Part shown: positions 16,779 to 26,030 of the stretch, piece by piece
How positions within the stretch are numbered: the stretch's first letter is position 1
Layout of the letters: each line of letters begins with the position of its first letter
Assembly (NCBI GenBank): GCA_964571815.1
Contig: CAZNDN010000017.1
Span: forward strand, 1 to 48,416
Length of the DNA stretch: 48,416 nt
Source of the DNA: CAZNDN01 sp964571815
GTDB taxonomy: Bacteria; Fibrobacterota; Chitinivibrionia; Chitinivibrionales; WJKA01
Reading direction: 5' to 3'
Program-made: the position numbers and the translations under genes
Notes under the pieces: model-generated
What the model was told of the DNA's origin: nothing
What the model saw: the letters and a program-made list of their open reading frames with translations, nothing else
The model's database searches: none

Positions 16779-17827
16779 CGCTTCGTCGCCTTCGATGCCC
16801 CGTAGACACGAGGTGCGGTATGACGATCGATATGGGGTACGGCAAGGTTCATCAGAAGTATAGAATACGAAACGCCTTCAGGGTATCCCCCGAATTTTCG
16901 GATCAGGAACGTAAGTATTCCGCATCCACACCCGAAAATAGCTTTTCCCACAGGTGTGACCGGGGAAGTAACCATGTCGGTGGCCATGAAGAGCGCTCCG
17001 AGCATAAGACCGCCGGCAAGCACCTGGTAGACCGGGACAATGAGCGATTCGGTCGTGAAAAGCTGTTGAGTCGTGCCGTTGAAAACCCATGAAAGGAGAA
17101 ACACCGTGCCGATATAGCAGACGGGGATGCGGAAGCTTATTATGCGCTTGTACAGAAGAAATACAGCTCCCAGAAGAAGCGCGGCGGCCGAGGTTTCTCC
17201 GAGACAGCCGCCGATATTTCCGAAGAAAAGCTCGGGCAGGGCGGCCTGAAAGTCCAAAGCCTCGAAAGTCCCGGCAGCCGTCGTTTCCTTGAGGGCCGCA
17301 AGAGGAGTCGCTCCCGTGATTCCCTCAACAGCCTGCACTCCATTGATTGTCCACCCCCGTGCCGCCCAGCCTTGCGGCACACCGAACGTGGTCATTGCCG
17401 CCGGATACGAGGCCGTGAGGAAGGCACGACCGGCAAGCGCGGGGTTGATGAAATTGGATCCGAGTCCGCCAAATGCCCACTTTGCCACGGCAATGGCGAA
17501 GACGGAGCCCAGAGCGGCGAGCCATACCGGGAGGTCGTAGGGGAGGTTGAATGCGAGGAGTAATCCGGTTACCAGCGCGCTGTAGTCTCCCAGAGTTGAA
17601 GGGCGCTTGAGCATGAATCGGACAATTGCCCATTCGGTAATCAGACACGCCGCCACCGAGACCATTGTGAGCAGGAGCGCCCGAACCCCGAAGAAATAGA
17701 CCGATGCGGCAAGGGCCGGACCCAGGGCCATGGCCACACTGAGCATTATCGATGGAACCGTATCGGGATGCTTGATATGAGGAGCAACCCCGACATGAAG
17801 CAGAGAAGAAGAGGTTTGTTCGGACAT
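16775..17827 (-). CDS. rnfD: Rnf complex membrane FMN subunit RnfD
   Basis: 350 residues from ATG 17827 (MSEQTSSSLLHVGVAPHI). The family N-terminus 'SPHI...D-S/T-V-P-x-I-M' is present right after this start. A GTG at 17920, only six bases after rnfC, would add 31 Arg/Pro-rich residues unlike RnfD and is rejected. About ten membrane helices are visible. The covalent FMN motif is GITGATPLA. The 99-base gap after rnfC is the largest in the operon. Confidence 0.95.
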   Translation of the reverse strand: MSEQTSSSLLHVGVAPHIKHPDTVPSIMLSVAMALGPALAASVYFFGVRALLLTMVSVAACLITEWAIVRFMLKRPSTLGDYSALVTGLLLAFNLPYDLPVWLAALGSVFAIAVAKWAFGGLGSNFINPALAGRAFLTASYPAAMTTFGVPQGWAARGWTINGVQAVEGITGATPLAALKETTAAGTFEALDFQAALPELFFGNIGGCLGETSAAALLLGAVFLLYKRIISFRIPVCYIGTVFLLSWVFNGTTQQLFTTESLIVPVYQVLAGGLMLGALFMATDMVTSPVTPVGKAIFGCGCGILTFLIRKFGGYPEGVSYSILLMNLAVPHIDRHTAPRVYGASKATKR

Positions 17828-17926
17828 GCTTTTTCCCGGTAGGTTTGCTCTCCGGAGTGGTTCTGAGCCTCGTGAGCCCGGCCTTGCCGCGCGACGCTTC
17901 CGTACTGCGCACGAAGACACCGCGGG

Positions 17927-19264
17927 CTAGGCTGTCGCCGCTCGTGCTTTCTTTATTTTCGTGACGTGATACTTTCCGAGTTTCATGTAATGCACCAGGT
18001 TGATTTTCGAGGGGCAGACGAAGGAGCAGCACCCGCACTCGATGCAGTCGGTCACATTCCATCGTTGCGCCTCGTCGTAGTTCTCCTTCTGCACGTGCAT
18101 CGCAATTCTTGTAGGAACCAGGCGTATCGGACACGCATTGACACAGTTGCCGCAGGAAATGCAGGGATAAGCCCGGTCGGCGTGGACCAGGGCATCGGAA
18201 ACGAGCAGGCCCGAGGTCGCCTTGATAACCGGCGCTTCGAGCTCCGACTGGGCCGGCCCCGTCATAGGCCCGCCCATGATTACTTTCCGTGCCGTGTCCA
18301 AATCGGCTTCGCAATGACGAAGGAGATGGAGCATGGGGGTGCCGATCCGCACAAGGAGATTCGCGGGCTTCCTCACCAATGGTCCGGTCACCGTCACCAC
18401 CCGCCGGTACAGGGGTACTCCCCCCTCCACCGCTTCCCTGATCGCGCATACTGTGGCTACATTCTGAACCACGCAGCCGACATCCATGGGAAGGCCGCCC
18501 GAAGGCACCTCGCGTCCGGTGAGGGCCTTGATCAGTTGCTTTTCACCGCCTTGCGGATACTTGGTTGCCAGCGTTGCGACCGAGACCTCTTCATACGGCT
18601 CCGAGCCCGCCTTTTCCTTCATTAACTTCAGAACATCGGCCTTGTTGTCTTCCACAGCAAGCACGACTCTCCGGGCACCCAGCGTTTTGCGTACAATGAG
18701 TGCTCCCCGGAGTATTTCGTCGGGTTTCTCCAGCATGAGACGGTGGTCGGTGGTAAGGTACGGTTCGCATTCCGCGCCGTTGAGGATCAGGGTGTCGATT
18801 GGCTTGTCGCTGGGCGGCGAGAGCTTCACGTGCGTCGGAAAACTCGCACCTCCCATTCCGACAATGCCGCAGGAGGCAATCTTGCGGACGATTTCACCGG
18901 GTGCGGCGCTTCGCCAGTCTCCGACAGGCTCGAAGCGGCAGTGTTCGTCGGCGCCGTCATTCTCGATTTCCAGCGAAAGCACGCGTGCGCCGGAAGGGTG
19001 GGGGAAGAGGCCGGTGGAAAGCACTTTTCCCGAAACCGATGCGTGGACCGGCGAGGAGACGAACCCACCGGCAGTCCCGATTTCCTGTCCTACTTTGACA
19101 TGATCACCACGCTTGACGGCGGCCTGAGCCGGGGCACCAATATGCTGCACCAGCGGAATAATGACTTTTTCCGGGGACGCCGGCTCCGTGACGGAGAGGT
19201 TGGCGGTTGCTTCCTTATTGTGCGGGGGATGAACTCCGCCCCTGAAACTGATTTTGCCGAACAA
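17927..19264 (-). CDS. rnfC: Rnf complex NADH-interacting subunit RnfC
   Basis: 445 residues beginning with TTG at 19264; no ATG or GTG in frame upstream gives a better start, and GCGAGG stands about 11 bases before it. The family N-terminus GGVHPPHNKEAT follows at once. A glycine-rich NADH/FMN region (GMGGASFPTHVKL) is near residue 135. Two ferredoxin-type motifs lie at 368-378 (CISCGNCVNACP) and 407-417 (CIECGCCSFVCP). It is the cytoplasmic NADH end of the complex. First gene of rnfCDGEAB, the gene order also seen in Clostridia and Thermotogae. Confidence 0.96.
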   Translation of the reverse strand: MFGKISFRGGVHPPHNKEATANLSVTEPASPEKVIIPLVQHIGAPAQAAVKRGDHVKVGQEIGTAGGFVSSPVHASVSGKVLSTGLFPHPSGARVLSLEIENDGADEHCRFEPVGDWRSAAPGEIVRKIASCGIVGMGGASFPTHVKLSPPSDKPIDTLILNGAECEPYLTTDHRLMLEKPDEILRGALIVRKTLGARRVVLAVEDNKADVLKLMKEKAGSEPYEEVSVATLATKYPQGGEKQLIKALTGREVPSGGLPMDVGCVVQNVATVCAIREAVEGGVPLYRRVVTVTGPLVRKPANLLVRIGTPMLHLLRHCEADLDTARKVIMGGPMTGPAQSELEAPVIKATSGLLVSDALVHADRAYPCISCGNCVNACPIRLVPTRIAMHVQKENYDEAQRWNVTDCIECGCCSFVCPSKINLVHYMKLGKYHVTKIKKARAATA

Positions 19265-19340
19265 GTCGAACGTACCTCGCTTAGTCTCGCAGGGGTCTCA
19301 CCTTCAGACGCAACGTTCCATTGCGCGGAATCGGACCAGT

Positions 19341-19370
19341 AAATTAGTGCCGGGGCACCCGCGGAGTCAA
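19341..19370 (-). promoter_or_regulatory. Candidate promoter of the rnf operon
   Basis: On the minus strand TTGACT (19370-19365), an 18-base spacer and TAATTT (19346-19341). The -35 matches consensus at five of six positions and the -10 at three. The start would be near 19334, about 70 bases before the TTG start of rnfC. Confidence 0.42.
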
Positions 19371-19505
19371 GCCGGATCTCCAATCAGGCCGTTGCAGCAG
19401 GAGGGGGAGCCGGTGCGGGAAAACCTGTCGGGGGGCGTTAGGATTGTATTTTGTTACTCAGGTACGATTGAATCACACGCCGTCTTTCTGCACGGGAGTC
19501 ACACT

Positions 19506-20036
19506 GTGGGCATTCCGCGGGCACCTTCTCAGGCAAAGCTGTTTGTGGCTGTAATGTATTCGGCGGAGGATGTCTCGGAAGGGGCCGTGCGGGCCCTGAC
19601 CGATCGTTTCGGTGAAACGGATTACCGATTCGGCCCCATTCATTTCGATTTCACCGATTACTACGAAAAGGAAATGGGCTCGGGGCTGCTCAAGACATAC
19701 CTTACTTTTAAGCGGCCTGTTGCCACCGAATCCCTGGCGGAGCTGAAGCACCTGACCAACGCCCTGGAGGCCGAGTCGGCTCGGGAAGGTCGCCGGCGAT
19801 GCAATCTTGATCCGGGGTATCTTACCCGCGATAAGCTAGTGCTGGCCTCAACGAAGGATTTCTACCACAGGATTCACCTGGGTAAGGGTATCTTCGCGGA
19901 AGTCACGCTTCACTATCGGCAGGGTGTGTTTCGCCATTTCTCCTGGACGTACCCGGACTATCGTGAAAGGGAGATTCAGCAGTTTCTGAGCCGGGCCAGA
20001 AAAGATATTCACGCGGACAAACCGGTCGGCACCTGA
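19506..20036 (+). CDS. DUF4416 family protein
   Basis: 176 residues from GTG 19506 (GGGAG seven bases upstream). It begins GIPRAPSQAKLFVAVMYS and carries the family's conserved blocks FDFTDYYEKEMG, GRRRCNLDPGYLT, KLVLASTKDFYHRI, FAEVTLHYR and WTYPDYR. Length is normal for DUF4416. Function is unknown; it is soluble and has several invariant acidic and aromatic residues, but nothing more can be said. The frame stays open upstream to 19254, but that part is Arg/Ser-rich and lies antisense to the rnf leader. It is divergent from rnf and monocistronic. Confidence 0.9.
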   Translation: MGIPRAPSQAKLFVAVMYSAEDVSEGAVRALTDRFGETDYRFGPIHFDFTDYYEKEMGSGLLKTYLTFKRPVATESLAELKHLTNALEAESAREGRRRCNLDPGYLTRDKLVLASTKDFYHRIHLGKGIFAEVTLHYRQGVFRHFSWTYPDYREREIQQFLSRARKDIHADKPVGT

Positions 20037-20147
20037 AGCCGCATGCCGGGGAGCGGTACTGGTAAAGCCGGTAGGCGGCATTCATCCCCGAACGATCCCT
20101 GCGCCGCCGCGGAGCCTGCCTTACCTGCCTCCACGACCGGGATCGCA

Positions 20148-20774
20148 CTACTTTTCTGTCGGATCCACCTCACGCAGCCATGCGCGGGCGATCAGCCCGT
20201 AGCCGGCGGTTGTGGGATGTACGCCGTCGGCAGCCCAGTATGTCCCGGGCAACCGGGTTGAGGACGCAGCAAACAGACCATCCAACGGGATAAGGACCGC
20301 GTGAAACTCACGCGCCAGATCCCGTACCACGTCGATTCTCGGAGTGAGATCCGCGCGCAACCGGGCGGTGTCACCGCCGACATCGGTCAGAAACGGTTCA
20401 CACAACACGAGGTTCGCATCGGTGTTTTCCCGCGTGCGCGTGAGAATATCGCGGTATGTTTCCCTGAAACGGCGGGTGCTGGTCGGGTCGTTCTCGTCGA
20501 ACCGCCTGAGAGTTTCGTTGATACCGATCAGCACGGTCACCAGGCCGGGGTTCAGTTCGATACAGTCCTGATCCCATCGTGCCTGGAGATCACATACTCT
20601 GTTGCCCGAAATGCCGCGGTTGACGATCCTGAGTCCCAGCTCCGGATACGTGCTGAGAAGGTGAGCGGCGATGTAGCGTACGTGCCCGAATCCCAACCCT
20701 TCCGGATCATCCCGTCGCTCGCAATCGGTGATACTGTCTCCCTGGAAGAGAATTGTCATTCCGTGTCTGAGCAT
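20148..20774 (-). CDS. SGNH/GDSL-family hydrolase
   Basis: 208 residues from ATG 20774; an ATG at 20780 is also in frame, but AAGAAGGG abuts it and is six bases from 20774. Block I is FQGDSITD (nucleophile Ser14), block II RGISGNR, block III a variant IGINET, and block V DGVHP (Asp183, His186). No signal peptide is visible, so it is probably cytoplasmic. Such enzymes remove acyl groups from sugars or lipids. It lies just after the uxaE-like gene in the same direction, which suggests deacylation of a hexuronate-containing glycan product; this link is inference. Confidence 0.87.
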   Translation of the reverse strand: MLRHGMTILFQGDSITDCERRDDPEGLGFGHVRYIAAHLLSTYPELGLRIVNRGISGNRVCDLQARWDQDCIELNPGLVTVLIGINETLRRFDENDPTSTRRFRETYRDILTRTRENTDANLVLCEPFLTDVGGDTARLRADLTPRIDVVRDLAREFHAVLIPLDGLFAASSTRLPGTYWAADGVHPTTAGYGLIARAWLREVDPTEK

Positions 20775-20836
20775 GAGCATCCCTTCTTCGACGCTGCGGT
20801 GGATACGGAGCGGCACCCCGGGGGGGGGCATGTTCC

Positions 20837-22129
20837 TCAGGGAGTGAAAAGCCGCTCGAGGTGTCGATGGTAGATGTTTTGGAATACATGCTGTCCGATA
20901 ATGTCGGCATGTTCCGTGAGCCCGTCGGTGAATCGGGCACCCATCTGCGCGGCGACACCATAGGCGACATGGAGCAATTGCCGGAAATCGGGGTTGAACC
21001 GCGGGTTGTCCGGGTCGTGCTGAAGGGCGGCTGAATACTCCTCGGCGCTCCAGTTTTGCACTTCATCGGGAGGGGGAAGCCGTTGCGCGGTAATGTCGAC
21101 AACCGAAGCATACGGGGCACACAGCTCATCGATACGCTCCCGAGCGCTACAATAGATGTCGACGGCCGTTTTCAGCCCTGAGCCCCCGGCCCGTGCCAGA
21201 CCGATAAGCTCTTCCAGCCATGTGGTTCCCGCGGTCTTGAGATGAATCCCGCATCGGCGTCGCCGGATGATCTCCGCGACGGGACCGTAGAGGGAGAACT
21301 TGTCGGAGCCCGAGTGGACACTTAATTTCAGATTCGCGGGCAACCCGAACGTCCGGACCGCATGTGCGATCACGCAGACATCATCTTCAAATTCCCTGCA
21401 AAAACGCCCGACATCGCCCACGTAGTCGACTCCCTTGTTGAAACGGCCGGTGAACTTGGGGGCAATGGCTTGAACCGGAACCCCTTCGCGGGCAAGGGCG
21501 GCGAGAATGACAAGCAACTCAAGCGGAGTCTGCGGCACATCGGTTTCATCCATCGACACCTCGGTCACAAACGTTCCCACGCCCCGTGATGCCTCGATTT
21601 TCCGATAGATACGCCCCGCCTCCCCGGTTGCCCGCAGATACCGCCGTGCGGTCTCCTCAATGCGCTCCATACTCACATCCATCGCACCCTCAATCCCGTC
21701 GATTGCAACCGTGCCGGCATACGGTTCCCACTCCTTGAGGAAGGCCGCAAGGTCAGCCTCGGCCGGAGGTTCTCCAATCGCCTCCGCAACGTCGAGTGTG
21801 AAGTAATTGCCGGATGCGGTGAAGGTGTCAACGTTGGCTTCGGAGATATGATCGGCATCTACAAACCACGCGCCCTTCCAATCGAGTTCATCCACGGCTT
21901 CGCGTGCGGCCTCGAGCACACCTTCCGGCTTGCTTCCTACGATCGAATGCTCTCGAAACGATTTGTTCCACACCGGTGCAACCGCCAACCCGTTATCCGC
22001 TGCCCGCACGAAGGCCCTAAGCTGTGCTGCCGCTTCGTGCCCGAATCGATCTCCGACGCCGAGACTGTACGGCGGCAGGGTTGTGCCGATTTTACCTTGA
22101 AGCCCGCGTGAGTTGCCGGTTAGCATCAT
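20837..22129 (-). CDS. uxaE: Tagaturonate epimerase-like protein (UxaE family)
   Basis: 430 residues. Matches the Thermotoga UxaE type (D-tagaturonate/D-fructuronate 3-epimerase) through its blocks: SLGVGDRFGHEA, FVDADHISEAN, VSMDETDVPQTP, KLSVHSGSDKFSLYGP, IHLKTAGTTWLEEL and FRQLLHVAYG. The conserved His, Asp and Glu in these blocks are likely metal and catalytic residues. It would interconvert keto-hexuronates in pectin or galacturonate catabolism. Two adjacent ATGs (22129, 22126) follow GGGGGGAAT and either may be used. No other uronate-pathway gene (uxaC, uxuA/B, kdgK) lies in the window. Assignment rests on remembered motifs of the Thermotoga protein. Confidence 0.8.
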   Translation of the reverse strand: MMLTGNSRGLQGKIGTTLPPYSLGVGDRFGHEAAAQLRAFVRAADNGLAVAPVWNKSFREHSIVGSKPEGVLEAAREAVDELDWKGAWFVDADHISEANVDTFTASGNYFTLDVAEAIGEPPAEADLAAFLKEWEPYAGTVAIDGIEGAMDVSMERIEETARRYLRATGEAGRIYRKIEASRGVGTFVTEVSMDETDVPQTPLELLVILAALAREGVPVQAIAPKFTGRFNKGVDYVGDVGRFCREFEDDVCVIAHAVRTFGLPANLKLSVHSGSDKFSLYGPVAEIIRRRRCGIHLKTAGTTWLEELIGLARAGGSGLKTAVDIYCSARERIDELCAPYASVVDITAQRLPPPDEVQNWSAEEYSAALQHDPDNPRFNPDFRQLLHVAYGVAAQMGARFTDGLTEHADIIGQHVFQNIYHRHLERLFTP

Positions 22130-22195
22130 ATTCCCCCCGCCCTCACATGATCCGCATTGGAAGTTTCACTCACTGAGCTTGCCCGGATGTGTTCC

Positions 22196-22242
22196 GTCGC
22201 CCGCGCGTGAGTTGATTCACGGGAAGGCCCGCGGGCGGCGAC
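22196..22242. repeat. Large imperfect inverted repeat between the AlgX-like and uxaE-like genes
   Basis: GTCGCCCGCG at the left end pairs with CGCGGGCGGCGAC at the right end, with a bulge. Inside, CGTGA and TCACG form a second stem. It lies about 40 bases past the stop of the surface-glycan operon. It lacks a U-tract, so it is a structured 3' end rather than a clear intrinsic terminator. Confidence 0.4.
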
Positions 22243-22282
22243 GCTTCCCCGCCCTCTGTATCCGTGCACACCGCTGGGGTTT

Positions 22283-24277
22283 TCAGCGCTTATCAGCGTC
22301 CAGATCCTTCCATCCCTGGGAGTAGTCGTACAGGTCCCGCGCAACCATGAGATAGACGACCAGCCGCTTCACTCCCATGTCTTTGGAACGCGCCCGCATC
22401 ATCTTTCTCCGCACCAGAGGCCCTCCGCCCCAACTGGTGATAATATCGACGGGAATCCCGCTTTTTTCGGCAATATGGGCGCCCACACCGGCGCTTTTAC
22501 AGTCGACCGATTCAAACACGCCGGTGAAACTGTCGCCGATGAGCATCAGGGGAGCGGCACGATTTCCCCGGTACGGCTTACCGTCGGGCATCCTGACCTG
22601 ACGACCTCTGAGCTGCACCGGTGGATAGGATGCGCGGAGCTTTTCGGGCAGGCGCGAAACGATATCGCCCTGCCGCTGGAATGTGGTGTCCACTACCGTA
22701 TAATCGACGGGATCCAACTGCTCGTACCACCCATAGTTTCGAATTCGCCGGGCTACCAGATCGGCCACGATTTGGAGTCCCCGGTTGGTCCAGTGGGTAT
22801 CCTGCCGCTGGTACAGTTCCCCTGTTTCTTCGTTGTCCTCAGTCTTTGCCGCAAGAAGCCTCGGCAGGACATCGATTACCTCAATGCCCGCCTCCTGAAC
22901 ATCGCTGAGAAATTTCCTCAGGTACGGGTTGATAATAACGTCCGGCTCCGAGGGCATGGGAAAGGGCAGTTTCTCGTAGTACACTTCCGCCTTGGTCGGT
23001 ACCACCACAAACAGCAGGTTAACATCGTGCCCCGCCAGGTATTCTCTGAGCTGCTTCAGATGAGGCAGGGCATTTCTGGAGCGGGGCTGATCGGTAAGGT
23101 CGCCGCCCGTTGTGTATTCCAGCGATTTGCGGAAGAACACCCAGTCTTCCTTGCCCTCAAATCCCATCTGCTCCGGCGGGAGTTGTGCAAGGAAGTTCTC
23201 CTGGGCCGCGGAAACATCATCGAGACTGTCCCGCCATGCCGCATACCCGCCGTGCTTGTGACGCTCCGCGGCGAAGCGTTCGTTGTTGGCCCGGAAGTTT
23301 TCACTGAGCGTAGTGTCCATCTGCTTATCGGCCGCAGTTTCGCCGACAGCCGCTTTCTGTTCGGGCACCTCCTCGGCAAGCCCTTCGACGACGTACACAT
23401 TGTAAATCTTCTTGCCGAGTGGATTGCCCCTGACCACGGCAATCGGGTTCTCGACTCGTACCCCTTTGAGTTTGCGGCGTACCCACCAGCTTACCTCTTT
23501 GGCAGGCCAGGTGGTCGCCTCTCCCATGTCGATGACATCCGTGTTGTACGTGGGATACCAATAGCTTGCCAGAACGGTAATCCAGTCACGGATTTCTTCA
23601 TACGAGAGTTCCTTCACCGTGTACTCGTTGAGAATCCAGTCAAATGCCGCCGTGCGCGCATCCTCTTCCACCTTATCCAGAGAAAGGAGCCCGTATATCT
23701 CCTTGAACCCGTCATCGTCTTCATCGGTGATCCCCTCGAGAAATCCCACCCAGGGGGCAAATTCAACTTTCACCCACAGTTTCCGCGAACCGTCCTCGGC
23801 GAGGTGCACATAGGCGGTGGTGATTTTCTGATACGGCTTGATGACATTCGGGTCGGCCCACTTATGCCCGTTGACCATGGACGAGGTCTGCTGAAACCCG
23901 GGGTCCTTGACGTGTTTCCACAGCCGTTCAATCAGCGGGCTCCATGCCAGCGGCTGTTGCTTCTCCTCCCGCGAAAGCGGCATCGCATCAAGAGAATTGC
24001 ATACTTCCGAAAGCACTCCGGAGAAGGTCAGACTATCGAGCCCGACGGTTCCGTCGGGCTCGCGGTACTTCTGCTTCTGTGGATCGAACAGCACGGGATT
24101 GTCGTTGTAGGCGGCATAATCGAGGTTTGCCGGGGTTGGTTTCTTGATCTTCCTGATCATGGTCCGGGATTTTTTGCGGTCGAAATCCGGCGTGAGTTCA
24201 CGGTAGGGAGCCGCTGAGGCGCCGCCGGCCAAGCAGCATACTGCAAGAGTGGTGATCACGGATGCTTTCAGGCACAT
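22283..24277 (-). CDS. AlgX/AlgJ-like SGNH acetyltransferase with a long novel N-terminal domain
   Basis: 664 residues with a signal peptide (cleavage near SAA, residue 23). The C-terminal half is an ALGX/AlgJ SGNH domain: start KEDWVFFRKSLEY (about 370), then D493-x-H495 (QDTHW) and nucleophile Ser583 (LIGDSFTG), which correspond to Asp174/His176/Ser269 of Pseudomonas AlgX. Residues ~24-340 match nothing recognised and contain an acidic, EF-hand-like loop TDEDDDGFKEIYG (184-196). It should transfer acetyl groups onto an exported polysaccharide in the periplasm, fed by the AlgI-like protein. Canonical AlgX is about 470 residues, so this is an enlarged form. Last gene of the block. Confidence 0.83.
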   Translation of the reverse strand: MCLKASVITTLAVCCLAGGASAAPYRELTPDFDRKKSRTMIRKIKKPTPANLDYAAYNDNPVLFDPQKQKYREPDGTVGLDSLTFSGVLSEVCNSLDAMPLSREEKQQPLAWSPLIERLWKHVKDPGFQQTSSMVNGHKWADPNVIKPYQKITTAYVHLAEDGSRKLWVKVEFAPWVGFLEGITDEDDDGFKEIYGLLSLDKVEEDARTAAFDWILNEYTVKELSYEEIRDWITVLASYWYPTYNTDVIDMGEATTWPAKEVSWWVRRKLKGVRVENPIAVVRGNPLGKKIYNVYVVEGLAEEVPEQKAAVGETAADKQMDTTLSENFRANNERFAAERHKHGGYAAWRDSLDDVSAAQENFLAQLPPEQMGFEGKEDWVFFRKSLEYTTGGDLTDQPRSRNALPHLKQLREYLAGHDVNLLFVVVPTKAEVYYEKLPFPMPSEPDVIINPYLRKFLSDVQEAGIEVIDVLPRLLAAKTEDNEETGELYQRQDTHWTNRGLQIVADLVARRIRNYGWYEQLDPVDYTVVDTTFQRQGDIVSRLPEKLRASYPPVQLRGRQVRMPDGKPYRGNRAAPLMLIGDSFTGVFESVDCKSAGVGAHIAEKSGIPVDIITSWGGGPLVRRKMMRARSKDMGVKRLVVYLMVARDLYDYSQGWKDLDADKR

Positions 24278-24336
24278 GGTACGATCCTTTCCATCACAGA
24301 ATACGTTTTACGAATCGGCACTGTGGTCGGCTGGTC

Positions 24337-26013
24337 CTACAGGTCAACTTCCTTCCACCCTTCCGCACCGTAGCGGAAGTCGCGTTCGACGAATTCCCAG
24401 ACCACGAGTTTTTTGTTGCGGAGCACGTTTTGTTTCCGGGCCAGGGTTTGACGCACCAGGGTCGATGCCCCGCCGTCGTTGACAATCGAAGCCAGCGGCT
24501 GCGACAGCTCACGGGCCAGATGCGAGATCCAGCCGGCCGACCGGGGAGCATCGGTCTGGTAGATTCGTGAGAAGCTGTCACCCAGCACGAGGATTTCTGA
24601 GCGTATGTATTCATCCCGGTAGGGGACTTGTGAAACTATGTTCCCCTCTTCGTCTCGCTTCACCCCATACACACGGTAGCATGTCGTGGATTCGGCCGGA
24701 AAGCTCATTTGAAGCTCTCGAATGGAAAAATCGGGCAAAGTTGTCATCGTTCCGACATCACCGTGACGAGCCACGGTTACGGTGTCCATTCGATATTCGG
24801 TCGTCCCGTCGGTATACCAGGAATACTCTCTGATTCGTCGTGCTACTTCCCGGGCGGCCAGTTTTACCCCGCGAGCCTTCCAGTGGGTGTCTTTCGCAAG
24901 GTACATCGAGTCTCCGACGATCGTGTCGCGGGCCCGTTCTTCGGCGAACGGCTCGAAGAGGTCGACAATTTCAATACCTGCCTCCCGCAAATCCTCCATG
25001 GCTTGCAGGGAGTGGGTGAGCTTGCAGGATTGCTTCGCCGGCACGTTGGGAGTGATCAGGTCGGGATATACGGTCGGTTTGCCCGGGACGATCACCACGA
25101 GGAGTTCGATGCCCCGGTCGTTCAACTGTTTTTCGAATGTGGTGATTGCCGCGACAGGGTTGTCCACCAGCGCGACATCGTTATAATCAACCACCATTGC
25201 TCGCGGGTCGAGCATGTACGGACGTACCAGATAGTCGAATCCCGGCTTGTAGAAAAACCATCCATTCTTCCCGAGTACACCCTTTTCGCCCAGGTCGTGC
25301 AGAAGTGCGTACCGTATGAACTGCATGGGGGGCCGAAGCGTATTGGCGAACACCGATGTCTCTTCGATCTCACCTTCGTAGGCGCGCAGGTACCGACGGT
25401 TCATCCAGGTGTACCTGATGAAATGCTCCAGCGCCATCGCGGGAACTTCGGCGATTCCCGGGGGTGGATTGCTCCGGGCCAGCCGCTCCAGGTCGGCGCG
25501 CACGTTCCCGTGAAGCTCAAGCAGGGTAGCTACATTTTCTTCGTAGGCGGTTTTGTTGAACAACTCGTCCAGCTCCGCCACCAGGGAATCGACCCGAAGC
25601 ACCTCCGTCCGCGTCGTGTCAAGCGAGATATGGCGATTGATCTCCACAACGCGTTTTCGGATGTCCTGTGCGGTGAAAAGTGCTTCTTCGGCCGCTCGCT
25701 CCGCTTCGTAGTAGTCCGGCTCTTCGACCTGGACTTCCCCCGACGTATCTCTCGCCGCCGCGGTCGCCTCACCAACCTGCCGCCGGAGTTGGTTGAGCCG
25801 GAGCTCAACCGTATCGAGCCGGGTGCGAAGGCGATCGAGAAGATCCGCGATTTCCGTCCGACGCTTGTGGGGGGTAACGAAGGTGTCTTCGAAGATATCG
25901 AGAAACTGTACGGTTTCCCCACGTTTGAGTTCAACTACCGCCTGGACGATTCCCACGCAGTAGATACTGAGCAGAAAGACGGCAATAAACAGCAGGTAGC
26001 TTCGTTTGGTCAT
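24337..26013 (-). CDS. AlgX/AlgJ-like SGNH protein, membrane-anchored with coiled coil
   Basis: 558 residues from ATG 26013 (GAGGG eight bases upstream). Residues ~5-25 form an uncleaved-type membrane anchor. A Leu/Glu/Arg-rich coiled coil (about 50-180) follows, then an ALGX/AlgJ domain from about 245 (GKNGWFFYKPG). Catalytic residues are Asp375/His377 (KDTHW) and Ser480 (LGDSFS). It begins 17 bases after the AlgI-like gene and is followed by a second AlgX-like gene after 59 bases. It most resembles AlgJ in topology. It probably takes acetyl from the AlgI-like channel and passes it to the glycan or the second SGNH protein. Confidence 0.84.
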   Translation of the reverse strand: MTKRSYLLFIAVFLLSIYCVGIVQAVVELKRGETVQFLDIFEDTFVTPHKRRTEIADLLDRLRTRLDTVELRLNQLRRQVGEATAAARDTSGEVQVEEPDYYEAERAAEEALFTAQDIRKRVVEINRHISLDTTRTEVLRVDSLVAELDELFNKTAYEENVATLLELHGNVRADLERLARSNPPPGIAEVPAMALEHFIRYTWMNRRYLRAYEGEIEETSVFANTLRPPMQFIRYALLHDLGEKGVLGKNGWFFYKPGFDYLVRPYMLDPRAMVVDYNDVALVDNPVAAITTFEKQLNDRGIELLVVIVPGKPTVYPDLITPNVPAKQSCKLTHSLQAMEDLREAGIEIVDLFEPFAEERARDTIVGDSMYLAKDTHWKARGVKLAAREVARRIREYSWYTDGTTEYRMDTVTVARHGDVGTMTTLPDFSIRELQMSFPAESTTCYRVYGVKRDEEGNIVSQVPYRDEYIRSEILVLGDSFSRIYQTDAPRSAGWISHLARELSQPLASIVNDGGASTLVRQTLARKQNVLRNKKLVVWEFVERDFRYGAEGWKEVDL

Positions 26014-26030
26014 CTCAAGAGCCCTCAACC

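Noticed and set aside
17828..17920. GTG at 17920 as the start of rnfD
   Set aside because: It adds 31 Arg/Pro-rich residues absent from RnfD proteins; the family N-terminus follows ATG 17827 directly.
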